Below, piece by piece: positions 1-12,900 of a stretch of DNA of 64,000 nt (positions are counted from its first letter, which is position 1; the number at the start of each line of letters is the position of its first letter). A model generated the notes under the pieces. That model was not told where the DNA came from. It made no database searches and was given only the letters and a program-made list of their open reading frames with translations. A program made the translations under genes and the position numbers. The DNA is from Cardinalis cardinalis. Lineage: Eukaryota; Chordata; Aves; Passeriformes; Cardinalidae. Location of the stretch: positions 7,631,192 through 7,695,191 of the forward strand of contig JACDOX010000009.1 of the NCBI GenBank assembly GCA_014549065.1, read 5' to 3'.

Positions 1-1757
1 ATGTTTTCTTCTTGATTTAGTGGTGTACAAGACATTGGAAATAAAGCTGTCAACCAAGTAATTTTTTTAAGGCCTGGGTCACAAATGATTAGACAGTAAG
101 TTTTTTACTTTGTGACATGATGTCTGAAGGCAATCACTTGTCTCCACCAAGATGTAGTACTGAATTAGGGAAGACAGTGTGCAATTAAAAAATTGCATAA
201 TGTGCTTGTTCATATTAAAGAACTATAGCTCCTTATCACCCAGAGTTATAATAATATATATAATATATATTTTTATATAGATATATATACACACCCTGTA
301 CATTTCTTGATTTTTATTTTGTGCCTTGAGTTGCATTTTCAATTTTCTTTCCTTTTTCTAGCAGTGTGGAAAGAAAAGCATTACCACCTGTGAGAGCTGC
401 TTCACTCTCAAATGTTGTTGATCTGCATGTGTACAGTAAATCTGATGGATTTCTGAAAGTGCCAGCCTAACAACATGCACACATGTGTTCAGGAGAGCAG
501 AAAAGCAGACAGNAAGCTGGAGTTTGGAGTGTGTGTTGCTGCACAGTGATTGATGAGCTTGCTTGGGGACACTGTTTCCAATACCCTGCCCAGGCAGTGA
601 GAGGAGGGGGTACAGGCTAAATGAGTTGTTTTGGTGGCTGCAGCTCCTCTCTGATCGATAGTTTTCATCGACACTCTGTGCAGTCCATAATTTTCTTTTT
701 TGGGCTCCCTTGTGAACTAAATTGTGTTCTGCTCACTGTCATTAATAATGATCCTAATGGAGGGAACATCATTGACTTGTTTGTAAGGCTTTGGCTTGAA
801 TTCAGTGTGTATTTAATAGTCAATGTTTTTGTAGTTTAGTCATGAGTTATTATAAAATAGTTCAACTCTTTCCAAAGATGAAAAAGCCCTCAACAACTTG
901 AAATTGGTTTTCAAGTGTTTAATATATTAAAATTCACACTCGTTTTTGATGCATAGAACTCCCTTTATGCAGGCATAGCTGCTGATTTGGTTTAATAAAA
1001 ATGGTCAGTGAAATCCTGTAGTTTTTGAGGAGCAACAGTGTGGCTGATATGAAGGGGTGTTTTTATTACTGGAATACAAAGATTTTAAAGTGTAGAAGAG
1101 GCTTGAAGGCTCATGTGCTTGCTTCTTCTGTTCCTTTGAAAGATTAGTGTTTCTATATGAAAATTCAAATGTTGCCTTACTCATTTTTCTGAAAGTCAAT
1201 CCTCAGTAATTCCTAAAAGTGTAAGGACAACTGCCCTACTTTGGGAGTAGATTTGCTTTTATAACTCTGTAAAATCTGCTTGTGATGGACATATGTTAAG
1301 ACTTCCTTTAATGTACATTTGGCTGGAGTTTTAAGAACATCTTGCGACCATTTTGTATCTTGACCTGTAGATTGCCATTCATCATCATCTCTTAGCTTCA
1401 TAATAGACTTAGGTATTACATTTTAAAGTGCAGTTTTGTAGGCTGAAGAGATTAAAAAAGTGTATGCATATTACAGTTTTATAAAGCTACTGCACTTCAA
1501 TGTATACATTCTTGTTTAAATGTTGTATAAATGTAATTAATAGGTTTTTTTATGTACAGTCACTATCAATGGATGTACAATTTTATATTGATATTTGCAT
1601 TGCTCTTGTACTTAAATTTCTGTGCAAGCCTGAGGCAGCTGAAACTGAACTAGAACTAAGTACTCTGCTTTCAGAGATTTAGTCCTTGATTTCTTCCTAT
1701 AGTTTTAGATTTGATTACTATGTTGAGTCTAATGTATTTTTCATTTGGTTTTGACAG
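1..1757 (+). other. C1GALT1: C1GALT1 upstream intron or 5' flank
   Basis: No coding exon is visible here. The segment ends in an acceptor (ttttgacag) at 1749-1757, which leads into the first coding exon, so at least its right part is intron and a non-coding first exon should lie further left, probably outside the window. It is AT-rich, with an almost pure A/T patch near 250-290. Short open frames in this stretch have no recognisable domain. I saw no CpG-rich promoter-like block. Confidence 0.6.
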
Positions 1758-1997
1758 TGTCTCACCTTCAGGAGATGGCCTCTTCTAAGTCTTTGATGAA
1801 CCTTCTAACCTTCACTTTTGGCTCAGCAATAGGATTTTTTGTCTGCTATCTTCTGTTTAGCATTATACTAGAAGAACAGGTTAAGATCCAGCCTCATGTT
1901 CTTCACAATGATCCACATGGTCAGCACTCAGCAGATACTGACAACAATCAGCTGCAAGGACAAATGAATTTCAATGCAGATGCTGGACAGCATAAAG
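1758..1997 (+). CDS. C1GALT1: C1GALT1 coding exon 1 (N-terminus, membrane anchor); CDS starts at 1775
   Basis: First coding exon of core 1 synthase, a type II Golgi membrane enzyme. The exon opens after an acceptor at 1757. Translation starts at ATG 1775-1777 (MASSKSLMNLL), chosen because the known vertebrate protein begins MAS.K; frames further upstream read into the intron. Residues 1-10 form a short cytosolic tail, about 11-31 a hydrophobic signal anchor, and 33-74 the polar stem (EEQVKIQP through NADAGQHK). The exon ends after one base of codon 75 at a GT donor (1998-1999). Seventeen bases of 5' UTR precede the ATG. The exon joins 3636 in frame to give His-Lys-Asp-Glu-Asp-Lys. Confidence 0.93.
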
Positions 1998-3635
1998 GTA
2001 TTTTGTTACACCTGGCTGGTTAGCAAATGTCCTCCCTTTTCATGCATTGCAAAACATTGCTCTTCACTGCCAAGAATTTATGTGAATNATTTTTATTCAG
2101 TTTCCTCATGTTCATGTTACATCTAAATAATTTTTTCTGCTGAGNTCTACTGAATGGTGGTTTTCTTTGTTTATATTTTTATTACAGTAGTAATTTTTTT
2201 CCTTAGAGTCCAGCTGTTTGTCCAACTTCTGTATCCAGTCTTGTGGAGCAGTAACTTATCAAATTAACTATTGACACCACATGGCAGTTTGGCTAAGCAG
2301 ATATCTTTGCTAGCATTGTAGATGTGGCTGGATTGTTCTTTAGCCTTAAGAAGCTAATTTTGGACAACTTCTAACTTTTGATCTAGCCTCTAACATTAAG
2401 CCAAAATACAATTTTNTAAAAATCTCATTTCGGTACGATTAGTAAAACACAGAATTGGAGCAGGGGGCAAAGGCAGTCACTGTGGNCATGACTTGCCAAG
2501 CTGATTACACAGCAGTCCAGGCACAGATTGCTGTTTGCAGTCAAAGCCAGAGAAATTCTCTTGCACTCTGGTTATTTTTATTTTTCCAGGGAAGGTAGAC
2601 CCTTCCAATACTTCAGGAATACTTGTACACTTTATATATTTCATTAAATCAGTTCATTCTGAATCCCAAACACTGAGAATGTTTNAGTAGGGACAGCTTG
2701 GATGAGAAAAATTGCACTGCAGTGCATTTGCTGAACATGTTAGTAAGTAACTTGTTATTTAGACATATTTAAACTCCAGACCTTGTAAGATGAGTGAGTG
2801 TTTCACATGTAATTGTAGAACATNGTTACAGAGAAATCTGATCTATAGTTGCATAAAGTGTGAGCAGGAATATTTTAGTACCAGTTATGCAGTTTCACTT
2901 TCCATGACATATTCTTTTAAGTGAGCTAAAATCTTTCTGTATGTATCAAGTGAAAATGTTTCTTTAAGAGCAATGAATGCTTTGNGAAACATTGTTTCAC
3001 ACCTCTGATAACTGTCTTTATTCTGCTGCATTGGTGCAAATAAAAACATGTTATCAACAATAACAGTAGTTTCATAGTATCCTAAATTATTTAATCTGAT
3101 AAATTATTTCTGGTTTACCATTTACTTTATTCTTAAAACACATTTTGCTCGTTTAGAAATATTCATTAGGTTTTTTTTAGTTAACATGAATATACATAAA
3201 AGAGCTTATTAGCTTTCTGTGTTGTAATAATTAAGTTGTATTCATTGTGAATGGCAAAAATACTCTGTTTTAAAATTTTCATTAGTCTTCCAAGACTATA
3301 AAGAGGTTGCCTGTGAGCAGTTTTTATGTAGAAATCAGGNTTCGCTAAAGCCACACTTCCCTGAACAGACACCCATTTTGATATGACTCTTACACTCTCC
3401 TTTATCTTGTGAAATTGAAATAGCTTTAAGAATTTCAATCTTTGAGAGTCTTGTTTGTTTCCTTCCAGAATCTAGTGTGGAGTTCATTAACTGGTACATT
3501 TGGAAGCAAAAGCCTCTTTTCTGTCTGCATGTCTTTTCTGTCTAGAAACAGAGTATCTGAGGAGGGGGGAGGCTGCTGTTAGTTTGTTTGGCAATCACAT
3601 CTAATATGGTTTTACAACTTCCCTCTTTTTTTCAG
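1998..3635 (+). other. C1GALT1: C1GALT1 intron between coding exons 1 and 2
   Basis: This 1,638-base intron runs from the donor GT at 1998 to a pyrimidine-rich acceptor (ccctctttttttcag) ending at 3635. It is AT-rich and contains several single N bases. I saw no exon-like segment or clear repeat in it. Confidence 0.8.
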
Positions 3636-4303
3636 ATGAGGATAAAAATATTGCAGAAGGACTGTATCACAAAGTGAAAATACTGTGTTGGGTCATGACT
3701 GGACCTCAAAATCTAGAAAAGAAAGCCAAGCATGTTAAGGCCACTTGGGCCCAACGCTGTAATAAAGTACTTTTTATGAGCTCTGAGGAAAATAAAGACT
3801 TCCCAGCTGTGGGCCTAGAAACCAAAGAAGGCAGAGATCAACTGTACTGGAAGACTATTAAAGCTTTTCAATATGTATATGACCATTATTTTGATGATGC
3901 TGATTGGTTTATGAAAGCAGATGATGATACATATGTTATATTGGACAATTTGAGATGGCTTCTTTCAAAATACAGTCCTGAACAACCAATATACTTTGGG
4001 AGAAGGTTTAAGCCTTATGTGAAACAGGGCTACATGAGTGGAGGAGCAGGATATGTTCTGAGCAAAGAAGCTCTGAAGAGATTTGTTGCTGCATTTAAAA
4101 CGAACAAATGCACTCACAGTTCCTCTATTGAAGATCTAGCACTGGGAAAATGCATGGAGATCATCAATGTGGAAGCAGGAGATTCTAGGGATACAAGTGG
4201 CAGAGAAACCTTTCATCCGTTCGTTCCAGAACATCACTTAATCAGAGGATACCTGCCAAAAACATTCTGGTACTGGAATTACAATTACTATCCTGCTGTA
4301 GAG
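3636..4303 (+). CDS. C1GALT1: C1GALT1 coding exon 2 (GT31 catalytic domain)
   Basis: Encodes residues 75-297, most of the glycosyltransferase family 31 catalytic domain. In the family, this enzyme adds galactose from UDP-Gal in beta-1,3 linkage to GalNAc-Ser/Thr (Tn antigen), making core 1 (T antigen) O-glycans in the Golgi; its folding needs the chaperone COSMC/C1GALT1C1. Visible signatures are ILCWVMTGPQNLEKKAKHVK near the start, the metal-binding acidic triad in FMKADDDTYVILDNL (Asp170-172), FGRRFKPYVKQGYMSGGAGY, and the SSIEDLALGKCMEI segment. The exon closes with GAG at 4301-4303 before a consensus gtaagt donor, in phase 0. The sequence is very close to the mammalian protein as I remember it, and the frame is intact. 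Confidence 0.97.
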
Positions 4304-5504
4304 GTAAGTCCTGAGGAGCCTGGTATCCATTTTGTCAAGTGCATCTTATGATGTGTGTGAGCGTGTGATATGTGAATTAGCATTAGGTGAAAGAATTCAA
4401 AAACAGGATTTGGAATTTTTACATATTAAAGCTGAAAAAGAGTCTGGTTCTTGAGTAGATTTTTTTCATTGTAAAGCAGCAATCTATTTTTATACTTGTA
4501 TTCAGCAGCTAAAGCATTTCTGTAGCTTAAACCAGCTGTGTGATACTGTATTTAGTGTGTCAGGAGGCAGCAGCTTTAGCTAAGGCTGCGTGCCTGGGTG
4601 GCTGAGCTGTGGACAGTTCCATCTGTAACTGATTCAGAATGGAAATTGCCTGTGTGGTCCTGTCNTGTCATACCTGTGCTTGGACAGAGACTACTTCATC
4701 TGGTAACAAAGTCAAGCTATATTGATCAAACTTCATAAGTATTGAAAGTGTGACAGTTGCATAGGAATTGTTCTCTTTGGTGTCTTTAAATATTTAATCT
4801 TAGTTCCAGTTGGATTCAAAATATTAGCAACTCTGCAATCAAAGCTGCTGAAAAAAAACCCCAAAACTGTGCTCCAGGAAAGTGTTCTCAAACATGAGCT
4901 ATAAAATATAAGTGGTGACANATGTGTTAACAATGATCCTATAGCTCTTAATAATGTCAATGAAATCAAGACATTTAAAACAAAATTCTGCAATTACTTG
5001 TTACAGGTTTTTATCAGTAGGAAGTTAGATACTGACAATACTGCCAAACTGTATAATATGTCAACACANACAGGTGCAGCTACACACACGTTTTGCTTAT
5101 ACATTCTGTCTGGATGCTGACATAAGTGACAGGCATTTATTGTTTCATATATAAATGTTACTCATTTAGGTCTGCTTGCTGCTTCTTGGTGCTGTTTAAA
5201 CACCAGCATCAAAAATTAAATATGGAAAAGCAGAGAACCTCTGAAGTTAATGAAGGCAGCTAGTTTTTTCACTGGCTTGATCACAGGAGCAAGAGACTTT
5301 GTCAGCTTCATTTTGGAAAGATGCCTTGGCAGATATGTCTGGTACATTTTGCTTGCCTAACATTAACTTTTGAAGTATAAGTATGACTGATAGTAGTNGA
5401 TTTCTTACCATTAAATCAAGTATTTCTTTGAATTCTCCCCGGATCTTTAATCCAGGGCATGCTTGGCAATTCTCNCTGATTGTTTTGCTTTGTTTGTGTT
5501 GCAG
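4304..5504 (+). other. C1GALT1: C1GALT1 intron between coding exons 2 and 3
   Basis: This 1,201-base intron runs from gtaagt at 4304 to the acceptor tgtttgtgttgcag ending at 5504. If the donor were ignored, the frame would continue only about 45 bases to a stop (Ser-Pro-Glu-Glu-Pro-Gly and on), so read-through would truncate the enzyme. No other features were recognised. Confidence 0.8.
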
Positions 5505-5714
5505 GGTCCTGGTTGCTGCTCTGATCTAGCAGTTTCATTCCACTATGTTGACTCTGTGACTATGTATCATTTGGAATATTTGATTTATCATCTTCGTCCA
5601 TATGGGTATTTGTATAGGTATAATCCTGATTCATCAAAGAATCCAGAAGAGCAGAGCAAAAATGAAGCACTGGAGAAGGATCAAAAGCTAAAGCAAAAAA
5701 NTTCGGAGAGCTAA
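5505..5714 (+). CDS. C1GALT1: C1GALT1 coding exon 3 (C-terminus) with stop
   Basis: Encodes residues 298-366 and the TAA at 5712-5714. It starts GPGCCSDLAVSFHYVDS, with the adjacent Cys pair (301-302) typical of the family, then HLEYLIYHLRPYGYLYRYNP. The last 25 or so residues are a Lys/Glu/Asn/Gln-rich hydrophilic tail, the least conserved part of the protein. The spliced protein is 366 residues, against 363 in human as I recall it. An N at 5701 leaves one codon, four from the end, undetermined; an indel there could change the last few residues. Confidence 0.95.
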   Translation, partial: GPGCCSDLAVSFHYVDSVTMYHLEYLIYHLRPYGYLYRYNPDSSKNPEEQSKNEALEKDQKLKQKXSES

Positions 5715-6560
5715 TTGGACTTCGAAAAAACCAAAAAGAAGCCAGTACAATAAGTAAGAGTCTCCTCAAACTTGTGCATGAAGCTTGTGGACTGAAATTA
5801 CTCCTGGCAATTCTTATGTCAAAAATCAAGTTGGCAGCACTTTCTGTCACCATGTGTACAATAGAGTCTGGTGCTGGCTCTGACTGCTTGGGATGGTGTG
5901 ACCTTGCAGCTCTGCCCACAGAGATTTGGGGCCCTAAAGCTGTGAAATTGGAGGTTGCTCTGCTACAGTAATATGTGGGAGAATTTGTATGAAAACCATA
6001 GTGGACAGGTTCACAGATGATCGTACCACATTTCTGTTCCTTTTTCTATTCTCCTCTATTTCCTTTCCATTAAGTCAGTTCTAATATTAGAAATTGGATG
6101 CTGCCCAGTCAAACACATCATGATGGCTTTCTGAAGTATTCTCAACGTCTTGAAGTTACTTTGTGTACCTTGCCCTAAAAGTAAGGCAGAGACACGGAAT
6201 TTGATTCTCCAGTCNGCTTTGCCTTAACAACAGAGTGGCAGAATTTCACCTACAAGATTAATCTGAATTGTTTGAGAAACAGAATTCACTGCTATGAATT
6301 TCTTATAAAGTTTTAAATTCTGTTGTGGAAAACAATATCAAGTTTTTGGGGAGGAATGCTCTTCTGGAGAGAAATCAGAAACACCTACTGTTGTTTAAAT
6401 TGCTGAGGTGATGCAAGCTGCTTACATATTTGCCTGTGGCTTTTTTTTTTTCCAGTTTTATTAACTTATCCTTTTGGTTGAATGGATATAAAAATTCATC
6501 TTAGCATTTCTCAGCCTAAGGTAGATGCTTTTGAAAATAAAAGTCTGTCTTCTATTCTTT
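5715..6560 (+). other. C1GALT1: C1GALT1 3' UTR, proximal form (inferred)
   Basis: Non-coding sequence directly after the TAA. It extends at least to the first canonical AATAAA on this strand (6536-6541), which has a T/GT-rich stretch downstream. A longer 3' UTR, using signals near 9951, is equally possible. Antisense open frames here have no recognisable domain. Confidence 0.5.
6536..6541 (+). terminator. C1GALT1: Candidate C1GALT1 poly(A) signal AATAAA (proximal)
   Basis: First AATAAA after the C1GALT1 stop, about 820 bases downstream, followed within 10-30 bases by T-rich sequence (gtctgtcttctattctttc). Use of this site is inferred from position only. Confidence 0.4.
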
Positions 6561-9076
6561 CATCCCACCTGCCACATAAACCAGGAAGAATAGTATCTTA
6601 GTGAAGTTGCATTATAACAACTTGGTTTTAGCCACTATTATAATTAGTTTGTTTTCATTTTAATTTTCACTTGAGGTTAAAATTCTCAGTTACAGAAGTG
6701 TCCTATTTTGAAACTGCACCAAAACCAGTTTATTTGGTTGAAGTACTTAATTTCACTTTTCTGAACATTTTTTTCTTCCACTTTAAAGAATTTTTCCGTA
6801 TCTGCTTCTTGTTACCTTTTTTAGCACAAAGTGTTAAATGATCCTTTTTTTCACTGTTTTTGAAGCTGAAGTGAATAGTTATTCAGGTAAGCAGGTCTGA
6901 GTGCAGGAATCTTTCAAAGTGCATTAACTTTCTCCACTATTTCATAAGTATCTCTGCCTTTTAACTGGAAACGCTTTCTTGGTGTGAGACAAAATAGGTG
7001 TTTTAATTAGTGATTTTTTTTCAGAGATCAAATGTATGTTTTACAGAGTTAATATAAAACTTTCTGGTTTTCTCCTTTTCAAATTGAGTGAACAGCAGTA
7101 TGGGGAATGGGATTAAGCATGACATGTTGTGTTTTATTCCACACTTGAACAGAAGTTTCTTCATCTTTTTGTTATTTTTCACTTTCATCATATTGATGAA
7201 TTTGGACATAACCTAATTACCTCCAGTCTTTGTTTTTAAAAGGGCACATAGTGGTAGCAGACAGCCTTATTTACTACTGCTGGTCCTTCAGGGTNTTCCT
7301 GGAAGATGATGTTACCATAAAGTACTGGAATTTTTTTTTTCCCAAAGGTAGTTCTAGTACAGATTGGAGTTCTTTCTGTTGTCCGACAGTAAAGTCATTA
7401 CTTTCTTTCTGAGCATTGCTCTGCAGCATGATGGTAATTACTGAAACAGCTCATGGTGTTGAAATGCTGCATGCATCTTCTCTGTCTGAATGTAGGCTGA
7501 GTTAATCTATCAGGTATTGGTTAAATAGTTCCTGCAGGGTTAAATCTGTTAGTCTTTGTGAGCAGCACTGCTTCTGAAGTACTGATAGGGACACGAGCTT
7601 TATTTTATGTTAATTGACTTAAGTAGGCCATTGTAACTGCATTGGTTAAAGAAAGGAAAAAGTCACCAATTTGCTGTAGTCAGAGGGATGCTTGTCCAGA
7701 GGACAGTGGATGTTAACATGCTGAAAGGTGCTTCCTTCTGTGAGCTAAATGTTTATCCTATATGCAGCACAAACCAATTGTATTGTGAAATCCATATGGA
7801 ATTGATAACTCCAATGGCATTGTTCAAACAAGCAGTTAAAATATTCAGGAATACTTAAAGAAGTTACAAAATGAAATTGAGATCCCGACTTAATCTCTTT
7901 GTAAATTCAGCNCATGTAAAAGATCTGTTGAGCTACTGTACAGTTCCCTTATTTCTTTCTTCTTCAGTTCATCCATGGGGATTTAAAGATTTTCTACCAC
8001 AACAGGCAGAACTAATCCTGCATATTTTCTGCAGATTTGTGTCGTATGTTTGCCCTGTGCTGTCCTGTGAAGCATTTCCTCTTTATGTTCATTACTGTCC
8101 TGACTATCCTGTGTCTGGCTTTCCAGTTTCATCCAGCATGTCTCAGGTGGACAGGAGGAAGCAGGATATTTGAGCTCCACACAGGTTGTTTGCTGGGATA
8201 ACAAGGTAAACCAGCCACTGCTGAGCTCAGGGTGAAGCCTTTTCTCAGCAGCTGTTCTAGTTCATATCTGCTGCCCAGCTGAGGCCTGTGGGTTTAGCAG
8301 AGCAGGGTGGGAATATCTCCTTCCACAAAATGTGCAGGATCACAGAGAGACTGGAAAAGTAAAGGAGCAAGTTCCCTTTCTGAAGGGAACAAAGCTAAGG
8401 GCGTACTACCTTGTGAGAAATGGGTGGCCTGTCTGGAGAGATAAGTAGCCTTTTCTTCAAATGTCAGTTTTTGTTTTAAAGTGTCCTTGTGCATAGGCCT
8501 CTGAATCTATTTCTTTTGCCTTTATAACAGCACTGCAAAGAATTATTTTTCTTTCCAGACAAGCTAGAAAAGTATCAGGTTTTACATTCTGTGATTATAA
8601 CAGAGACCTGTTGTTCTCTGTTGAATTGTATTGCCATAACCATGAGCTGATACCTCTGAAATAATTGGTTTCTATCTCACTGCCTCAGAAGCCTCAGTGG
8701 ACAAGGTTGGAATGTGAACAGTATAATTTCCATGTACAATATTACACTAATATTAGTAGTCTGCTATTTCACTCTCAGGTCTTTGTGCTTTGAGAAAGTA
8801 TTTACTGAGTCTGAGAATTTTTGCGGCCCAAGGAGACTGTATTTCAGATAAAGAGACTTCTGAGGCACAGCAACATGGGCTCACTTAGGCCATGCAGATT
8901 ATTTCTCTGTGGTTTGGTTTCTGAAAGAGGTTTCTTGATTTTATAAAACCTAAAAGCTTTCCTTGGCACCNTAGTGATTTAAATTACCCATCTAAAATTT
9001 TGAACTATTTTCTTGAAATTACTAGGCAGTGGATGTGGGAGTGTCCCCATGTGTGACAGAGTAACATTTNAACCTT

Positions 9077-9132
9077 GTGGTTAAATGTGATTTCACTTAA
9101 GAAAGTGGTTAATATGATTTCACTTCAGGAAA
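9077..9132. repeat. Imperfect tandem duplication, about 28-bp unit, 2 copies
   Basis: Two adjacent copies begin gtggttaa at 9077 and 9105, and both contain gatttcactt followed by a purine stretch. They differ at several bases. This looks like a local replication-slippage duplication with no obvious function. Confidence 0.6.
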
Positions 9133-9176
9133 GATTGACAGTGGCAAGAAGTTACTTTCTGATCACTAGTCTTAAT

Positions 9177-9228
9177 CAGAGGAGAGTATTAGTGTTTGTT
9201 TGCAGAGGAGAGTATTAATCTTTCTTTG
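9177..9228. repeat. Tandem duplication, 26-bp unit, 2 copies
   Basis: Two copies of a unit starting cagaggagagtatta at 9177 and 9203 and ending with tttg, differing at a few positions. They lie 45 bases after another small duplication, so the local stretch 9077-9228 is slippage-prone. Confidence 0.65.
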
Positions 9229-9950
9229 CAGAAAAAGACCAATTTTAATCTNTTACTCCCAATTAATTTTTGCAGTCTGTGTTATTTAAGAGGTTACACT
9301 CTGGTGATGTTTATACCATCTCATTTTGTGGAAGCTCTTTTCACAGTACTTTTGCCTTTAAGGACACTTGCTTTGCTTTGCTTTGGTGGGGGTGTATATT
9401 AAAAATCACTTTTTCTTCAGCTGTTACCATTTGATCTGTCACGCGTGCAGAAGTATAAATGTCAGTATTTGAGTAGCTGATAGACCTCTTATAAATGCTT
9501 TGTTATCTGAGCAGGGTGTTTTGTCTTTTTATGACAGAAAAGTGTGGGTTATTTCTCTGCTGTACCTGTTACTGATGCTGATAGTGCACGCACAGATAAA
9601 AATAGACCCCTCAATGCAGGACCACTGAGAAAGGCAGTTTTTGTCCTTTTTCTGTCAAGAAATCTTCTGTGGAACTCCAAAAGTGTAATTTGCTTTGTTT
9701 TACCATATTGTATTTAAAATACTCCACAAATGTTATTAATAGTCTAAAAGAATTAAATATTGCTGCTGGACAGTATGCTCCACTTAAAACCTGTGAATGT
9801 TTCACTTTGCAATTATAAGTACTTGTGTTCCTAATGGCAGATAAAAGTTGGTGATTTGTCTGGAATGGTCACCATATAGATTTGTTTCTTAAATACCTTC
9901 TTTGAAGTGCCTTTTACCAATTTTTAGCATCAAAATTAAGTTGAGAATTG

Positions 9951-9960
9951 AATAAATAAA
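9951..9960 (+). terminator. C1GALT1: Candidate C1GALT1 distal poly(A) signals (two overlapping AATAAA)
   Basis: AATAAATAAA provides two overlapping canonical hexamers about 4.2 kb after the stop codon, followed by T-rich sequence. It is a plausible end for a long 3' UTR form. No transcript evidence is available. Confidence 0.3.
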
Positions 9961-12900
9961 ATAAGTTATCTCATACACAGTTCATGCCTGTCTTCATTTA
10001 CGCCTTCTGCATGCTCGTGGTGTTGCATAGCTGCACAGTCTAGTCTAATGAAAATGTTCTTGCTTTTTCTCTAGGGTGGGTGCAGGAAATTCAAAAAGCT
10101 TTTCTCACTTGTTATGATTCTATATTTATGCTATTAACAAAATAGCAAGCCTACCCAGAAAACAAAGATAATAGATTTTTAAAGTGTAAAATGATTAAGT
10201 GCTAGTACCAGATTCACGTAAGAAGGCAGCTGTTTTTTCATTGTCCTGATTGTTCAGTGTCCCCATATTATTACAGATTCCTGAGCAAACTGACTACAAC
10301 TGATATCTCAGAAATAAAGCAAAACTGTCCAAAATTAACCATCTTGTTAAAAAAAATAATTTATTCTTTCAGTGAATCTCTTATTTATGAAAAAAAGACC
10401 TGTTTAAATTTAAAAGTTGTGCTTTCTAGCCTAAATGTTTGTGCAGAACAGCATTCAGCAGTAAAAGTGCTGGCACTTGGACAGCTGGGAGGTGTCTTCA
10501 CATCTGGAACTCTGGTTGTTGGAGGAGGTGTTGGCAGAAGCACAGTACAGCTGTGTGTCATTACCTTAAGTACTGTAATAGACCCTGCTAATACTATTAA
10601 CCTGGATTAATTAACTGTTTCATTTCAAAGTGCAGGAAATGGGTGACAACTAGTTTAACTGAGCTCAAAGCTGGGATATTTAGGGGAACAAGAGCCAATT
10701 GAACAGACCATAAAAGCTCCTGTCAAGTTTCAGGGGAAGGTTGTGCTTTTATGTGGTGCTGCTGCTGTAACTTACAAATTGTCAGGATCAGACTACATCC
10801 AGCACATTGCAGGGCAATGCAAGTGCTGGAGCAAAGCAAAAGCTGCAGCTGCTACACTGGAGAAAAAAATTTATAAGTGTGGGTTTGCTTTGCTTGCTTT
10901 TTGGATTTTTTTACAATGTCAATATATAACAGACTCACCCATTTGGTTACCAGAAGTTGCAGGCACAGTGAAATGTCCACAAATGACGGTAAGCTCTCGT
11001 AGCCAGCTCACAGAAAGCTTCACTTGCTCAAGGGAATTTCCTAGAGCTCTTCCCTGTGCACTAGTGCCAACTAAAAAGTAAGTAAACATTTTACACCCAG
11101 GAACTGCTAAGTTTGTTCTAAGCTGCAAAGAAGATAAGCCTCTGTGTTGCTCATTCCAGCTCTTACTCCTGAATGTTTAGCAGCCTTTCTTCCTTTCTGA
11201 CAACGTTTCACCTTAATGAAGCCCATCCATGGGTTCCTGAAATTTGCTGAGGAGCTGTTCTGACTTGTATGAGGAGTAAGTGAGAAAATCAGAGCTCTNC
11301 AGTGAACATTTTCACTGCTACACATGTATAGAAATTTAAGACAGACTTGAGAAAACAGATGGATCGTGGGATCTCACTTCTAGGTTAGGGTGATATTTGG
11401 CATTTTTAAAGGGAAAGTGGTNATTTAATTCAGAAATGTAACCTGAGGTCTTCATTTTTTTTCAGCTTTCTAACATATAGTCCTTCAAGACCTCTTAAAA
11501 CGCCAATAAAAATAAACTAAAGATTTTTTTGTCACTGGTTAGTGAAAAGAACATTGAAGGCAGGCTAATTCTGTGTGTTACACACCTGTGGGGCTAAGAA
11601 AGTGTCAATTCTTTTGCCATAGCTTAGGTGTTCCCTTCTTTGGAGGTGTGATTTGTATTTTAAACATTCCTATCCTTTCTCCTTCTTTTTAGTTTCCTTT
11701 TTCTGTCAATGGTTCCACCACCTGATCTGCAAAGTGCTGTTTGAGGAGTACATGGTACCAGTGGGAGCTGAAGGCTGTGTATGATCCCACAGACAGACCT
11801 GTCTGCAGTAAACTTAATGACTTACAGCAGGTTTTAGAGTCAGCCTAAAGCCAATCACTTCAAAGCAAGAGTTGGAGCCAGGTTTTATCACTTAGTGCTT
11901 AAAATACTTCTTAGTTTGGTAGGATGGACAGGTAGACTGGCTGGAGATTCCAGCAGCCAGTTGTGCTAAAGAAGCATGAAAAATCTTTTCCTTGGGAAGA
12001 GGGAATTATTTGTAGCAATGTTGTCTGGAAAGATTTCCAACTGTCTTCTGAGCGTTGCTGAAGTCACTATCTTGTTTTTCACTTTTGCACAGAGGTGAAC
12101 AGTCTTAGAAAGATGACTACACGACAACAGAGGTTCAAATTTGTATCTGAATAGAGATGGGAGTTTCATGGATGTTTATTACATCAAAANTTGCTGTGAG
12201 CAGCTTATCTATTTCATGTAAACTCTGCTTTACTTGAGTAGGTGTGTAAGTTTGCAGTACTGTTCTTCAGCGGTACAACACCAAACTGTGATGTCTGTGA
12301 ACACACCACTTTGGCATCTTGAAGTCAAAAAGGCTGGTTTGCTNCTTTGAATTTCTAACCTGGCTTCCAGCAACTCCTCAGCACTTTCTCATTCCCCTCC
12401 TAGGATAAAATTCTAAGTGTCTGCAAGGAAAGGAGCTCTGTCAATAGCTTCAGTCACCTAAGGAACCATAGCAGCCTTCTTGTGCTGCTACTTCCCAGTT
12501 CCACCCTGTGCTTTCAGTATTCCCCAAAAGAGCTGGATCCTGCATGGTCTCAGGGAGGCAAGGTTTTGACTCTTCCTCCTCTGTCAAAGAACNGATAAAA
12601 AAGACTNANGAATTACTGTGCATTCNGTGCACCTTTAAAACCTTGNATTTTTTGTTGGGTTTTTTCTTTCACTGTCCCACATGAGTTCTTAACTGTGAAT
12701 CACTCAAATGTTGTGCTATTAAGTGCTGGCTTCCTGCTTCCTGCTCCTGGAGATGGAGAGCATAAGATTTAACATAAATGTTAACCTAGGGCCAAGCAAG
12801 TACTTGGCAGAAATCAAAACAAATAGATAGGTCTCTAATTTTTTTAATGCATGTTTTATTCAATCTAGTTACTCNAAATGTGGGAGTACTGTTAAATATC

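Noticed and set aside
5560..5919. 119-codon minus-strand frame opposite C1GALT1 exon 3
   Set aside because: Overlaps a conserved coding exon antisense, and has no recognisable domain or promoter.
10257..11081. Two nearby + strand frames of 112-117 codons
   Set aside because: Poor protein-like composition, no domain, and no splice pairing that joins them convincingly.
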